A DNA stretch of 64,000 nt from Betaproteobacteria bacterium HGW-Betaproteobacteria-16 (GTDB taxonomy: Bacteria > Pseudomonadota > Gammaproteobacteria > Burkholderiales > Burkholderiaceae_C), in assembly GCA_002840835.1 (NCBI GenBank), contig PHCQ01000022.1:1-64000 (forward strand), in the 5' to 3' direction. Made by a program: the position numbers and the translations under genes. The notes below the pieces were generated by a model. It ran no database searches, had not been told where the DNA came from, and saw only the letters and a list, made by a program, of their open reading frames with translations. Shown piece by piece: positions 1 through 9,913 of the stretch. Every line of letters begins with the position of its first letter. Position 1 is the first letter of the stretch.

Positions 1-8
1 ACGAGCCT

Positions 9-100
9 TGACCCCGGCACTGGCTACACAGTTAGGGCTGCTTGGTTCCCCACCTGACCCGGTTGGCCGCTTCACCATGCGGGAAGGCCCGTCGGGGTCC
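9..100 (-). ncRNA. ffs: Bacterial small SRP RNA (4.5S RNA)
   Basis: The reverse complement carries the SRP core GGTCAGGTGGGGAACCAAGCAGCCCTAAC. The termini pair (gaccccg 10-16 with cggggtc 93-99). It is divergent to dnaX. Ends are approximate. Confidence 0.88.
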
Positions 101-342
101 ATTGTAGGCGATGGTCGACGCCCTTGTTGCCGTCGGTGCTTCCAAAGGGACGCAGGGCGCCCAGGGCAACGCTGAACAAGTCCCTCGTGGCGCGCTCATC
201 CCTGCTGCGGGCGGTCTGCGGCGCTGCAAATCCTCGTGATACCGCCCGGTATCACTGCGGTTTGAGACTTGCATCCCATCCCGCAGCCGGGCGCGCGCAT
301 CCACGGGGGGGGCTTGTTCAGGGTCGCCTTAGAATCCATCGC

Positions 343-2322
343 ATGTCTTACGTCGTCCTTGCCCGCAAGTACCGCCCGCGCAATTTCTCCGAAATGGTGG
401 GGCAGTCTCACGTGGTGCAAGCCCTGAGCAATGCCCTGACGACCCAGCGGCTGCACCACGCCTACCTTTTCACGGGCACCCGGGGGGTGGGTAAAACAAC
501 GGTGTCGCGCATTTTGGCCAAGTCGCTCAATTGCCTGGGCACGGACGGGCAGGGCGGCATCACCGCAGAGCCTTGCGGCGTGTGCCAGGCCTGCACCGAT
601 ATCGACAGCGGCCGCTTCGTGGACTACACCGAACTCGACGCCGCTTCCAATCGGGGTGTGGATGAGGTTCAAGCGCTGCTGGAGCAGGCGGTCTACAAGC
701 CGGTGCAGGGGCGCTTCAAGGTGTTCATGATCGACGAGGTTCACATGCTGACCAACACGGCGTTCAATGCCATGTTGAAAACGCTGGAGGAACCGCCCGA
801 ATACCTCAAATTCGTGCTGGCGACCACCGACCCGCAGAAGGTGCCCGTGACGGTGCTATCGCGTTGCCTCCAGTTCAACCTCCGTCCCATGGCACCCGAG
901 ACGGTGCTGGAACATCTGCAGCAGGTGCTGCAATCGGAGGCGGTTGAAGCCGACACGCCCTCGCTGCGCCTGCTGTCGCGCGCTGCACGGGGCTCCATGC
1001 GCGACGCTCTCTCGCTGACCGACCAGGCCATCGCCTTCGGTGGTGGCCGCCTTCAGGAAGCCACTGTTCGCCAGATGCTGGGTGCGGTGGATCGTTCCTA
1101 TGTGTTGCGGCTGATCGACGCGCTGGCCAGGGCGGATGGGGCGACGGTGGTGGACACCGTCGACACCATGCGTGTCAATGGTTTGAACGCGGCATCGGCA
1201 CTGGAAGAGATGACGGGCGTGCTCCAGCGCATGGCGGTGATGCAGGCGGTGCCGGGCAAGGGCGCAGAGCAGGATTTCGATGACCCTGATGCCGGAGAAA
1301 TGCTGCGGCTGGCTCAATTGCTGCCTGCGGACGAGACCCAGTTGCTGTACAGCCTCTGCCTGCATGGGCGGGGCGAGCTGGGACTAGCGCCGGATGAGTA
1401 CGCGGCACTGACCATGGTGTTGTTGCGGCTGCTGGCATTCAAGCCCGCATCGAATGTTTCGGCTGTACAACCGAACCTCGCGGAAAAAAAAACACTAAAA
1501 ACTGACGCGGGCGTGCCAGCGCCAAAGTTTGGTGCTGTCAGCCCTCAGCCAGTTGCCCCTGGCCCGGTTGTGGTGGCGGTCTCCCAGCCTGTGGTGCCGG
1601 GTGCTGTGCGGGCGTTCGCCCCCCCAGCTACTGGTGAGGAACCCGCTCCAATTGTTCAAGCCCAGAGCGCTGTATCCGTACCATCCTCCACGGAATCGGC
1701 CCGCTCAACGCCGGCCATCAACAGGCCCAGCGGCTCGCACCATGAAGACATCCGCCCGGATACCGAGGCGGACGACGACCCCCCGCCGTGGGACGAGATT
1801 GCACCTTCTGAACACACTGCGCAGGCCGCCCGGCAGGTGGTCTCGGTTCCTGTGCGCGACCCGGGTTTGTCTGAGCGTCTGGAACAGCGCCACACGCAAG
1901 AGGTGGAGCGACCAACGAACGGCGTTCAGCGCACGGCCGAAGGCGATTTCTGGTTCGACACCGTGATGGCAATGGCGCGAGCGGAGCTCATTTCTGCCTT
2001 GGTCCGTGAATTGGGGCTGCAATCACAGCTGGTGGCGCGAGATGCAGAACAATGGGTGCTGCGCGTGGAGCGGGAATCGCTCAACCAGGGAAACAATCGG
2101 GATCGGCTGGCAGCGGCGCTGAAGGTGCACGGGCATGATGTGCGCTTGGTGGTCGAAATCGGTCGGGTCCAGGACTCACCAGCCTTGCGCGTGGCGGAGG
2201 ATTTGCAACGGCGCCAGCAGGAAGCCGAGCGGGTGATCAGGGACGACCCCTTTGTTCAAATCATGATGCGTGACTTTGGCGGCAGAATCGTGCCTGGCAC
2301 GCTAAAGGCGATTGCGGTCTAG
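343..2322 (+). CDS. dnaX: DNA polymerase III subunit gamma/tau
   Basis: [21 protein letters not shown] start, Walker [10 protein letters not shown], zinc-module cysteines, DEVHMLT. The ORF is open from 124 but the conserved start is at 343. Confidence 0.97.
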   Translation: MSYVVLARKYRPRNFSEMVGQSHVVQALSNALTTQRLHHAYLFTGTRGVGKTTVSRILAKSLNCLGTDGQGGITAEPCGVCQACTDIDSGRFVDYTELDAASNRGVDEVQALLEQAVYKPVQGRFKVFMIDEVHMLTNTAFNAMLKTLEEPPEYLKFVLATTDPQKVPVTVLSRCLQFNLRPMAPETVLEHLQQVLQSEAVEADTPSLRLLSRAARGSMRDALSLTDQAIAFGGGRLQEATVRQMLGAVDRSYVLRLIDALARADGATVVDTVDTMRVNGLNAASALEEMTGVLQRMAVMQAVPGKGAEQDFDDPDAGEMLRLAQLLPADETQLLYSLCLHGRGELGLAPDEYAALTMVLLRLLAFKPASNVSAVQPNLAEKKTLKTDAGVPAPKFGAVSPQPVAPGPVVVAVSQPVVPGAVRAFAPPATGEEPAPIVQAQSAVSVPSSTESARSTPAINRPSGSHHEDIRPDTEADDDPPPWDEIAPSEHTAQAARQVVSVPVRDPGLSERLEQRHTQEVERPTNGVQRTAEGDFWFDTVMAMARAELISALVRELGLQSQLVARDAEQWVLRVERESLNQGNNRDRLAAALKVHGHDVRLVVEIGRVQDSPALRVAEDLQRRQQEAERVIRDDPFVQIMMRDFGGRIVPGTLKAIAV

Positions 2323-2383
2323 CAGCCCCTGCGCTGCATGCCCATGCCCTTACTTTTTTTCACTCAAGATTCAGGAAACTCAC

Positions 2384-2716
2384 ATGTTCAACAAAGGACA
2401 ACTCGCCGGCCTCATGAAGCAGGCACAGGCCATGCAGGACAACCTGAAGAAGGCCCAGGACGAACTGGCCTTCATCGAGGTCACGGGTGAGTCCGGCGCT
2501 GGCCTGGTCAAGGTGCTTATGACCTGCAAGCACGACGTCAAGCGCGTGACCATCGACCCCAGCCTGCTGGCGGACGACAAAGACATGCTGGAAGACCTGG
2601 TGGCGGCGGCTTTCAACGCGGCCGTGCGCAAGGCCGAAGAAACCTCACAAGAAAAGATGGGCAAACTCACGGCCGGCATGCCGGGCTTGCCAGGCGGGAT
2701 GAAGTTTCCCTTTTGA
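2384..2716 (+). CDS. ybaB: YbaB/EbfC family nucleoid-associated protein
   Basis: [28 protein letters not shown] with [12 protein letters not shown]-terminus; located between dnaX and recR. Confidence 0.95.
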   Translation: MFNKGQLAGLMKQAQAMQDNLKKAQDELAFIEVTGESGAGLVKVLMTCKHDVKRVTIDPSLLADDKDMLEDLVAAAFNAAVRKAEETSQEKMGKLTAGMPGLPGGMKFPF

Positions 2717-2749
2717 TCCCCAGCCCTGTGAGTTGCCTGCGCCGCATGG

Positions 2750-3364
2750 ATGGTCGCCGTGGCTGAGGCGCACTCGCTCGAGCTGTTGGTGCAGGCTTTG
2801 CGCAAGTTGCCCGGTGTGGGCGTGAAGTCGGCCCAGCGCATGGCTTTTCACCTGCTGCAGCATGACCGACAGGGCGCGCTGCAGCTGGCCACAGCCCTGC
2901 AGCATGCCTGCAAACATGTGGGGCACTGCCTTCTGTGCCACACCTTCACTGAAGAAGAAATCTGCCCGACCTGTCGTGACCCCAGGCGCGACCGCAGTCT
3001 GCTGTGTGTACTGGAAAACCCGGCGGATCAGGCGGCACTTGAGAGAACCGGTGCCTACAAGGGGCTCTACTTTGTTCTCATGGGCAAGCTCAGCCCGCTT
3101 GATGGCGTGGGCCCCAAAGAAATCGGCATGCAGAAGCTGCTGGAGCGGGTTGACACGCTGGTCGACGGCGTGCGGGAGGTGCGAGAAGTCATTCTCGCCA
3201 CCAACTTCACCGCCGAAGGCGAGACCACTTCCCATGTGATTTCTCAGGCACTCAAGGCGCGAGGCGTGCAGGTGACCCGGCTTGCGCGTGGCGTGCCGGT
3301 GGGCAGCGAGCTTGAGTACGTGGACCTGGGCACCATTGCCCATGCCTTGGTCGACAGACGCTGA
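2750..3364 (+). CDS. recR: Recombination mediator RecR
   Basis: [21 protein letters not shown]4 zinc finger [13 protein letters not shown], Toprim domain; dnaX-ybaB-recR synteny. Confidence 0.96.
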   Translation: MVAVAEAHSLELLVQALRKLPGVGVKSAQRMAFHLLQHDRQGALQLATALQHACKHVGHCLLCHTFTEEEICPTCRDPRRDRSLLCVLENPADQAALERTGAYKGLYFVLMGKLSPLDGVGPKEIGMQKLLERVDTLVDGVREVREVILATNFTAEGETTSHVISQALKARGVQVTRLARGVPVGSELEYVDLGTIAHALVDRR

Positions 3365-3527
3365 ATTTTCACCAGCTCACCTCCGCTTTGCCCGTTTGGG
3401 TGGTGTTGCTTACTTTTGCTTGCGGGTCAGGTCGGTGAAAACCCGCTTGGGATAGGTCCCGATGCGCTTGCCTGCGCGCGCCACTAAGCTGACTTCCAGA
3501 TCAAGAAGTGTGTGAAGGGATGCTGGC

Positions 3528-4562
3528 ATGTGGAATCGACGGGGCTTGCTGGGGGCGGGCGTGACGCTGCTGGGCGCCGGCATGCCGGCGGCCTGGTCGC
3601 AGACTGCATCAGCGCCCGCCAAAGTGGTCATTGCTGTCGAGCAGAAAGCCTCTTTTTGCTACCTGCCGCTGACCATTGCCGACCGCAAGGGCTTCTTTGC
3701 GCAGGAAGGCCTCGACGTGACGGTGCGCGAGCTGCCAGACCCCGGTGAGGCCCTGAACGCGGTGCGGTCCGGTGCCGCTCAGGTGCTGTCAGGCCCTTAC
3801 CTCGCTACCATCAGCCAACAGATCAGGGGCCATTCCCAAACGGCATTTGTGCTACAGGGTCGTGCGCCTCAAATGGTGCTGGGTGTATCGCTCAAGGCGA
3901 TGTCGCACTACCGGGAGTTGCGTGACCTGAGAGGTCGCCGCATCGGCGTGATGGCCGAGGGTTCTGCGTCCGACCGCATCGCCCGGTTGATGCTGGCGCG
4001 TGTTGGACTGTTGGTAAGGAACGAGGTGCAGTTCGTCCGGCTCGCCACGTCCACCGAAGCGGTCACCGCTTTCCATTCAGGCGGTATCGATGCCATTTGC
4101 TACAACGACCCGACGATCACGCAGTTGGAGCAAAGCGGTGCGCTTCGTGTGATCGCCGATACGCGCACGGTGCGAGGCTGTGCAGAGGTTTTTGGTGGCC
4201 CCATGCCGGCGGGCTGTCTGAGCGCGCCCTCCGAGTTTGTGGCCGGGCAGGCCAAAATTTGCCAGTCGCTGACCGACGCGGTGGTACATGGTCTGAAATG
4301 GCTGCAGACGGCCGGGCCCTCCGACATCATCAAGACATTGCCCGAACACTTTTTTCTGGGTGATCGGGCACTCTACCTGGCGGCCTTCAGCCGTGCCCGC
4401 GAAGCCTGGACGCCCGATGGCATGATGCCGACCACCGGGCCCCGAACCGCCGCCGACATGCTGACAAGGTTCGACACGACGGGTGCCGTGGAGCGTGTGG
4501 ATCTGGCGCGCACTTTCACCAACGACTTCGCGCGCAAGGCCAAGGCACGTTTCAAGGCCTGA
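3528..4562 (+). CDS. ABC transporter substrate-binding protein (NMT1/SsuA-like)
   Basis: Signal peptide MWNRRGLLGAGVTLLGAGMPAAWS, then KASFCYLPLTIADRKGFFAQEGLDV typical of nitrate/sulfonate/thiamine-precursor binding proteins. Confidence 0.85.
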   Translation: MWNRRGLLGAGVTLLGAGMPAAWSQTASAPAKVVIAVEQKASFCYLPLTIADRKGFFAQEGLDVTVRELPDPGEALNAVRSGAAQVLSGPYLATISQQIRGHSQTAFVLQGRAPQMVLGVSLKAMSHYRELRDLRGRRIGVMAEGSASDRIARLMLARVGLLVRNEVQFVRLATSTEAVTAFHSGGIDAICYNDPTITQLEQSGALRVIADTRTVRGCAEVFGGPMPAGCLSAPSEFVAGQAKICQSLTDAVVHGLKWLQTAGPSDIIKTLPEHFFLGDRALYLAAFSRAREAWTPDGMMPTTGPRTAADMLTRFDTTGAVERVDLARTFTNDFARKAKARFKA

Positions 4563-4615
4563 CTGTACAGGCAGGCTCTGGTGCCACAGCAGCCATGCAG
4601 GCTGCAGCAAAGGCG

Positions 4616-6271
4616 TCAGCCGGGTGGCCGCTTGCTGCTGGACGAGGGCTTGCCGCCCGCTTTGTTCGCTGGCGCTTTTGCTGGAGACTTGGCTGAGCGA
4701 ACCGGCTTTTTGGCCGTGGTCCGGGCTGGCGCCTTTTTGGATGAAGCGGACACCTTGGCCGCGGTCTTCGCGGCGCCACCGCGATGAGGCAGCATCAGGG
4801 TGATTTGCTGTCCCACCTTCAGTCTGGCGTTAACCGCGAGCTTGTTCCACCCTGCCACGCTCACCGGGCTCACGCCGTAGCGTCTGGCCAGCTTTGTCAG
4901 GGTGTCACCCTTGCGGACGCGAACCACCGTGCGCCGCCCCGCTGACTCTGGCTGCAGCGTGAGATGGCCGTTGTCTGCGACGTGGGTCGGCACGTCGCCA
5001 TTGCGTTGCGCCGTGCGAGGCACCAGAAGGCTGGATCCCGCGCGCACCATCATGCGTGGCGGTATCGAATTGACCCGTCGCAGTTCGGCTTCGCTCATGC
5101 CCACCTGGCTCGCTGCCTGCGCGGGTGACATGGTCCTGGGAACGACCCACGCGGTCCAGGTGGCCAGCGGACCCGTGTGGGTCTTCAAGCGACTCTCAAA
5201 GATGGCTGCGTTGTCCCAGGGCAGGAGAATGTTGGGTGTGCCTGCTGCCATCACCACAGGCCGGTTCAGGGAAGGGTTGAGCGCCCTGAAATCATCGATC
5301 TCGACCTCGGCCAGATTGGCAATGACATCCACGTCCATGTCGCGATCGATGGTGACGGTGTCAAAGAAGGGGTGGTTTCCGATGGGTGGCAGTTCGACAC
5401 CAAAGTTCTTCGGGTCCGCCACGATGTTCTTCACCGCCTGCAGTTTGGGTACGTACTCGCGGGTTTCGTACGGCATCGAGAGGTCGGTGTAGCCGGCTGG
5501 CAAGCCTTCTTTCGTATTGCGCGTGATGGCCCGGTTGACGTTGCCCTGGCCCCAGTTGTAGGCGGCGAGCGCCAGGTGCCAGTCACCGAACCGCCGGTGC
5601 AACTGCTCCAGGTAATCGAGCGCGGCACGGGTGGATGCCAGGACGTCACGACGGTCGTCACGGAAGGCGTTTTGCTTGAGGTCGAACGATTGTCCGGTGG
5701 CGGGCATGAACTGCCACATGCCGGCCGCACGTGCGCTGGAAACTGCGCGTGGGTTGAACGCGCTTTCGATGAACGGCAACAAAGCCAGTTCCATCGGCAA
5801 GTCACGCCGCTCAATTTCTTCAACGATGTGAAAGAGGTATTTCCGCGATCGGTCGGTCATGCGGAAGATGTAGTCGGGTCGGCTGGCGTACCACTGCTCG
5901 CGGTCATTCACGAGCGGGTTCTGCAAATCGTCCAGGGCGAAGCCGCGGCGAATGCGGTCCCAGATGTCGGCGGGTGCCGCCAGCGCCAGCACGGGAGGCG
6001 TCTCACCCACAGCCACGCCGATTTCACTGAGTGGGGCGCCATACACGACCGGTGCCAACGGTTGTGGCGGCGTGCCGCTCGTCACGGGTGTCGCCGTCGA
6101 GGCTTCCGTGGTCGTGCTTGATGTGGGAACGGTGCTGCACCCTGCCAACCAGAGCGACAAGACCACGGCCATCGCCACAGGCCAGGTCTTCTGAGGGCGT
6201 GGCGCCACAGGCGATGAAGGAATCGAAGGAGATGGCGAGCCAGTGAAGGGGGCAGGGGAGACAGAGGGCAT
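4616..6271 (-). CDS. mltD: Membrane-bound lytic murein transglycosylase D with LysM domain
   Basis: SLT motifs (ESAFNPRAVSSARAAGMWQFMPATG), lipobox-like LAGCST, LysM (RKGDTLTKLARRYGVSPVSV). Start chosen at the TGATG overlap with the gloB stop; the ORF extends to 6289. Confidence 0.93.
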   Translation of the reverse strand: MPSVSPAPFTGSPSPSIPSSPVAPRPQKTWPVAMAVVLSLWLAGCSTVPTSSTTTEASTATPVTSGTPPQPLAPVVYGAPLSEIGVAVGETPPVLALAAPADIWDRIRRGFALDDLQNPLVNDREQWYASRPDYIFRMTDRSRKYLFHIVEEIERRDLPMELALLPFIESAFNPRAVSSARAAGMWQFMPATGQSFDLKQNAFRDDRRDVLASTRAALDYLEQLHRRFGDWHLALAAYNWGQGNVNRAITRNTKEGLPAGYTDLSMPYETREYVPKLQAVKNIVADPKNFGVELPPIGNHPFFDTVTIDRDMDVDVIANLAEVEIDDFRALNPSLNRPVVMAAGTPNILLPWDNAAIFESRLKTHTGPLATWTAWVVPRTMSPAQAASQVGMSEAELRRVNSIPPRMMVRAGSSLLVPRTAQRNGDVPTHVADNGHLTLQPESAGRRTVVRVRKGDTLTKLARRYGVSPVSVAGWNKLAVNARLKVGQQITLMLPHRGGAAKTAAKVSASSKKAPARTTAKKPVRSAKSPAKAPANKAGGKPSSSSKRPPG

Positions 6272-7041
6272 CAAAATCGGTTTTTCCATTCGCGTAGCGC
6301 TGCAAACACGGCCACCGGATCGTTGCTGGCAGCACCTGCGTGTGCACGTGCTGCCCGGGCCACCGTGTCCTGCGCGGTGCGCAGAAAGGGATTGATCCGT
6401 TTTTCAAGACCGATAGAGCTGGGCAAAGTCACTAAGTTCTGCTCGCGCAGACTTTTACAGTGGGCCGTGTGCTGAGTGAGATCCATGTTGTCGGGCTCAA
6501 CGGCCAACGCGAAGCGCAGGTTCGACAAGGTGTATTCGTGGGTGCAGCAGACACGGGTGGCATCTGGCAGGCGTGAAAGCTGTTCCAGAGACTTCAGCAT
6601 CTGCGCCGGGGTTCCTTCGAACAGGCGGCCGCATCCGCCTGAAAACAACGTGTCACCGCAAAACACCAGTGGCTCGCCATCGATGTCTTCGCAGTAATAG
6701 GCAATGTGCCCTGCTGTGTGGCCGGGCACTTCGAGCACGTGAAATGTCAGACCCAGCACCTCGACGGTGTGCCCGGCACCCAGGCGCTTGAGCGGCTCGG
6801 GCATCTTTTCATTCAGCGGGCCAAAGACCTTGGCTCCAGTGGCGTTCCGAAGGGCGTCAACGCCGCCCGTGTGGTCGGGGTGATGGTGCGTGATCAGGAT
6901 GGTGTCGAGAACAACGCCGTGTTCTTCCAGCCAGGCCAGGACCGCTGTGGGCTCACCCGGATCAACCACCAAGGCACGCTCGTGGTTGTGGAGGAGCCAG
7001 ATGTAGTTGTCGGAAAAGACGGGAAGTGGGATGAGTTCCAT
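6271..7041 (-). CDS. gloB: Hydroxyacylglutathione hydrolase (glyoxalase II)
   Basis: MELIPLPVFSDNYIWLL, metallo-beta-lactamase THHHPDHTGG, GDTLFSGGCGRLFEG. Confidence 0.96.
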   Translation of the reverse strand: MELIPLPVFSDNYIWLLHNHERALVVDPGEPTAVLAWLEEHGVVLDTILITHHHPDHTGGVDALRNATGAKVFGPLNEKMPEPLKRLGAGHTVEVLGLTFHVLEVPGHTAGHIAYYCEDIDGEPLVFCGDTLFSGGCGRLFEGTPAQMLKSLEQLSRLPDATRVCCTHEYTLSNLRFALAVEPDNMDLTQHTAHCKSLREQNLVTLPSSIGLEKRINPFLRTAQDTVARAARAHAGAASNDPVAVFAALREWKNRF

Positions 7042-7143
7042 TCGGCGGGGGGCTGGGACGTGTAGAGTTCGGCACATCAAGCCCGCAGCCGAGCGATTCA
7101 GACGAAGGAGGCGGGATCTTCCATTGCCTGCGCACCACAAGCC

Positions 7144-7980
7144 ATGTCTGCACAAATTATAGGCCTGCCAGAGTGGTTGCAGACCCCTCCAGGCCAGTAT
7201 CTCCTCGAATGGGAGCAAGCCCAGTTCGACCTCGCGGTGGCCGACCTGTTCGGGTACAACGCCTTGCAACTGGGTTTGCCGGAATTGTGGACGTTGAAGA
7301 CGAACCGCATGCCACACCGCTGGCTGGCCCTGCCCGAAGAAGCCGTGGCGTCTGAGGGAACGCTGCAGCAGCGGCCTGCGGACGCGCAGGCATTGAATCA
7401 ATCTGGCGCAGGCGATCCACTTCGACCACGAGTGGCACTGGTCACGGACTCAGCAGCGCTGCCATTTCCTGCGGACAGTCTGGACCTGGTGGTGCTCCCC
7501 CACACCCTGGAAATGAGTGCCGATCCCCACCACGTCTTGCGTGAAGTGGAGCGGGTGCTGGTGCCTGAAGGCCGGGTGGTGATTTCCGGATTGAACCCGG
7601 CCAGTCTCTGGGGGCTGCGACAGGGGCGTGGTCACATGGCCGGTCGCCTGGGGGTGTCCGCACTCGGTGCCTCCCGGCTTTACCTTCCCGAAGTGGGCGA
7701 TTTCATCGGGCCCTGGCGCCTGCGCGACTGGCTTCGCCTGCTGAGTTTTGAAGTAGAGTCTGACCGCTATGGCTGCTACCGGCCTGCGGTGCGTACCGAA
7801 AAATGGTTGCAGAGAAACGCCTGGCTGGATCGGGCCGGGGCGAAATGGTGGCCGGTGTTCGGCGCTGTCTATTTCGTGGTGGCCGTCAAACGTGTGCGCG
7901 GCATGCGCCTGCTCGGCCCCGCCTGGAAGCCGCGTCGGGCGACCTCGTCGGCACCTGTCCCTGCGGTCAATCGGCACTAG
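7144..7980 (+). CDS. Class I SAM-dependent methyltransferase (YafS-like)
   Basis: LDLVVLPHTLEMSADPHHVLREVERVLVPEGRVVISGLNP; position between gloB and rnhA matches E. coli yafS. Confidence 0.85.
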   Translation: MSAQIIGLPEWLQTPPGQYLLEWEQAQFDLAVADLFGYNALQLGLPELWTLKTNRMPHRWLALPEEAVASEGTLQQRPADAQALNQSGAGDPLRPRVALVTDSAALPFPADSLDLVVLPHTLEMSADPHHVLREVERVLVPEGRVVISGLNPASLWGLRQGRGHMAGRLGVSALGASRLYLPEVGDFIGPWRLRDWLRLLSFEVESDRYGCYRPAVRTEKWLQRNAWLDRAGAKWWPVFGAVYFVVAVKRVRGMRLLGPAWKPRRATSSAPVPAVNRH

Positions 7981-8030
7981 ACGCTGCAGCACACTGTCTC
8001 TCTTGGCCGGTTTGTTGACCGGCCTTTTCT

Positions 8031-8486
8031 TTGATGTCTGGAGTTTGCGTTTTGAATCAAGTGGTGATCTACACCGATGGCGCCTGCAAAGGCAATCCCG
8101 GGCCGGGTGGCTGGGGTGTCTACCTCAAGTCTGGGAGCTTCGAAAAAGAGTTGTGGGGAGGCGAGCGAGTGACCACGAACAACCGCATGGAGTTGATGGC
8201 TGTGATCGAAGCGTTGACTGCGCTGAAACGACCCTGCAGGGTAGCTTTGTATCTGGACAGCGAATACGTGCGCAAGGGCATCACCGAATGGATTCATGGA
8301 TGGAAGGTGAAAGGCTGGAAGACCGCTGCGAAGCAACCCGTGAAGAACGCCGATTTGTGGCAGCGCCTGGATGCGCTGGTGCACGGCGGCGTGCACCAGA
8401 TCGAGTGGCATTGGGTCAAGGGGCACGCGGGTGACCCCGGCAACGAGCGGGCGGACGCGCTGGCCAATCGAGGTGTGCCTCTGTAG
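8031..8486 (+). CDS. rnhA: Ribonuclease HI
   Basis: [44 protein letters not shown]; start codon uncertain. Confidence 0.96.
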   Translation: MMSGVCVLNQVVIYTDGACKGNPGPGGWGVYLKSGSFEKELWGGERVTTNNRMELMAVIEALTALKRPCRVALYLDSEYVRKGITEWIHGWKVKGWKTAAKQPVKNADLWQRLDALVHGGVHQIEWHWVKGHAGDPGNERADALANRGVPL

Positions 8487-8689
8487 CTTTGCGCGAGGCC
8501 AGCCTGTTTCTTGCTGCCGCCGGTCGCCATCGGGGACATTGAGAGGACGGAGAGGGCACAACCTGCGGTCGTGCGGGGTTGGAAGGAACTTGTCCGGAAG
8601 TTTGCCCTCATCCTTGCTACATTTCGTTGCTTACCCTGGCGGCCCAAGCGTGGCTGCCCGGTCTCCCTCCGTCTTGAGCAGTTGAACCC

Positions 8690-9880
8690 ATGGCAAAAAA
8701 TTCTTCCTTCCTGCTGGTGGCCGTGGCGGGCATTGCACTGGCTTCCATCGGGGCCTGGTGGGTGCAGAACAGGGAAGCGCCGGATGTGGCGTCCGTACAT
8801 GCACCGGCTGGGGTAGGGGGTGGTGTGAACCCACCCGCTGCGCGCGGTGGTGCGGCTGCCGTGCCTGGCGTGGAGGTTTCGCGGGTCGCAACTGTCCGGC
8901 TGCAGGACGACGCTCAGGCAGTGGGGACGCTGCGGTCCCGGCAAAGCGTGGTGCTCCGGCCTGAGGTCAGCGGCCGCGTGGCGCGCATCGCTTTTGCCGA
9001 TGGCGCCAACGTGCGCGAAGGGCAACTGCTGGTGCAACTGGACGACACCCTGCAACGCGCGGAGCTCAGCCAGGCGCAGGCGCAGCTCTCGATCGCCAAG
9101 GCCAACCTGAACCGCAACAAGGAACTGGTGGCTGAAAACTTTGTCGCCCAACGCGTGGTTGAAGAAAGCGAAGCGAACCTGCAGGTGGCGCAGGCCCAGG
9201 TGGCGCTGGCCGAGGCGCGGCTCAAACGCATGCGCATCACGGCCCCTTTCAGCGGAACGGTGGGGCTGAGCGGTATCAACCTGGGCGCGTATGTGAAAGA
9301 TGGCGATGCACTGGTCAACCTGGAGGACACCTCGGCGCTGACCGTGGACTTCAACCTGCCTGAGCGCTACCAGAGCAGGCTGGCCACCGGGCAGTCGGTT
9401 CAGGTGCAGCTGGACGCCTTGCCAGGTGAAACCTTTGAGGCCCAGGTGCTGGCGGTGGATCCTCTCCTGGATGCCAATGGGCGTTCCATCGCTGTGCGCG
9501 CCCAGATGCCGCCGTCACGAAACGGTGCTTTGCGACCTGGCATGTTTGCCCGTGTGTTGACGGTGTTCTCGGTGGATGAAGCGGCGCTGGTGGTTCCCGA
9601 AGAGGCCATCGTGCCCCAGGCCGGCAAACAGTTCGTTTTCCGCATCGAGGAAGAAGGTGAGGGCGACGCAAAGAAAATGGTGTCGCGCCGGACCGAAGTC
9701 GAGATCGGTGTTCGTCGTGGCGCCGAAGTGCAAATTCTCAAAGGGGTTTCCGCCACCGATACCGTGGTGGTTGCCGGCCAGCAGCGCCTGCAGCGAGATG
9801 GCACGGCCGTCCGCGTGGTGGACATGACCCGTGCGGCCACAGGCGCTGCACCTGCGTCGCCAGCGGCCCCCGGCAACTGA
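8690..9880 (+). CDS. RND efflux periplasmic adaptor subunit
   Basis: Membrane-fusion architecture (biotinyl-lipoyl-like VSGRVARIAFADGANVREGQLLVQLDD, coiled coil, beta-barrel); precedes an RND permease. Confidence 0.93.
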   Translation: MAKNSSFLLVAVAGIALASIGAWWVQNREAPDVASVHAPAGVGGGVNPPAARGGAAAVPGVEVSRVATVRLQDDAQAVGTLRSRQSVVLRPEVSGRVARIAFADGANVREGQLLVQLDDTLQRAELSQAQAQLSIAKANLNRNKELVAENFVAQRVVEESEANLQVAQAQVALAEARLKRMRITAPFSGTVGLSGINLGAYVKDGDALVNLEDTSALTVDFNLPERYQSRLATGQSVQVQLDALPGETFEAQVLAVDPLLDANGRSIAVRAQMPPSRNGALRPGMFARVLTVFSVDEAALVVPEEAIVPQAGKQFVFRIEEEGEGDAKKMVSRRTEVEIGVRRGAEVQILKGVSATDTVVVAGQQRLQRDGTAVRVVDMTRAATGAAPASPAAPGN

Positions 9881-9913
9881 CGCGCCCGGCCCACCGACAT
9901 CGGAGCAGCGCAC

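Noticed and set aside
124-342. N-terminal extension of the dnaX ORF
   Set aside because: The conserved protein begins [12 protein letters not shown] at 343; upstream is the SRP RNA promoter region.
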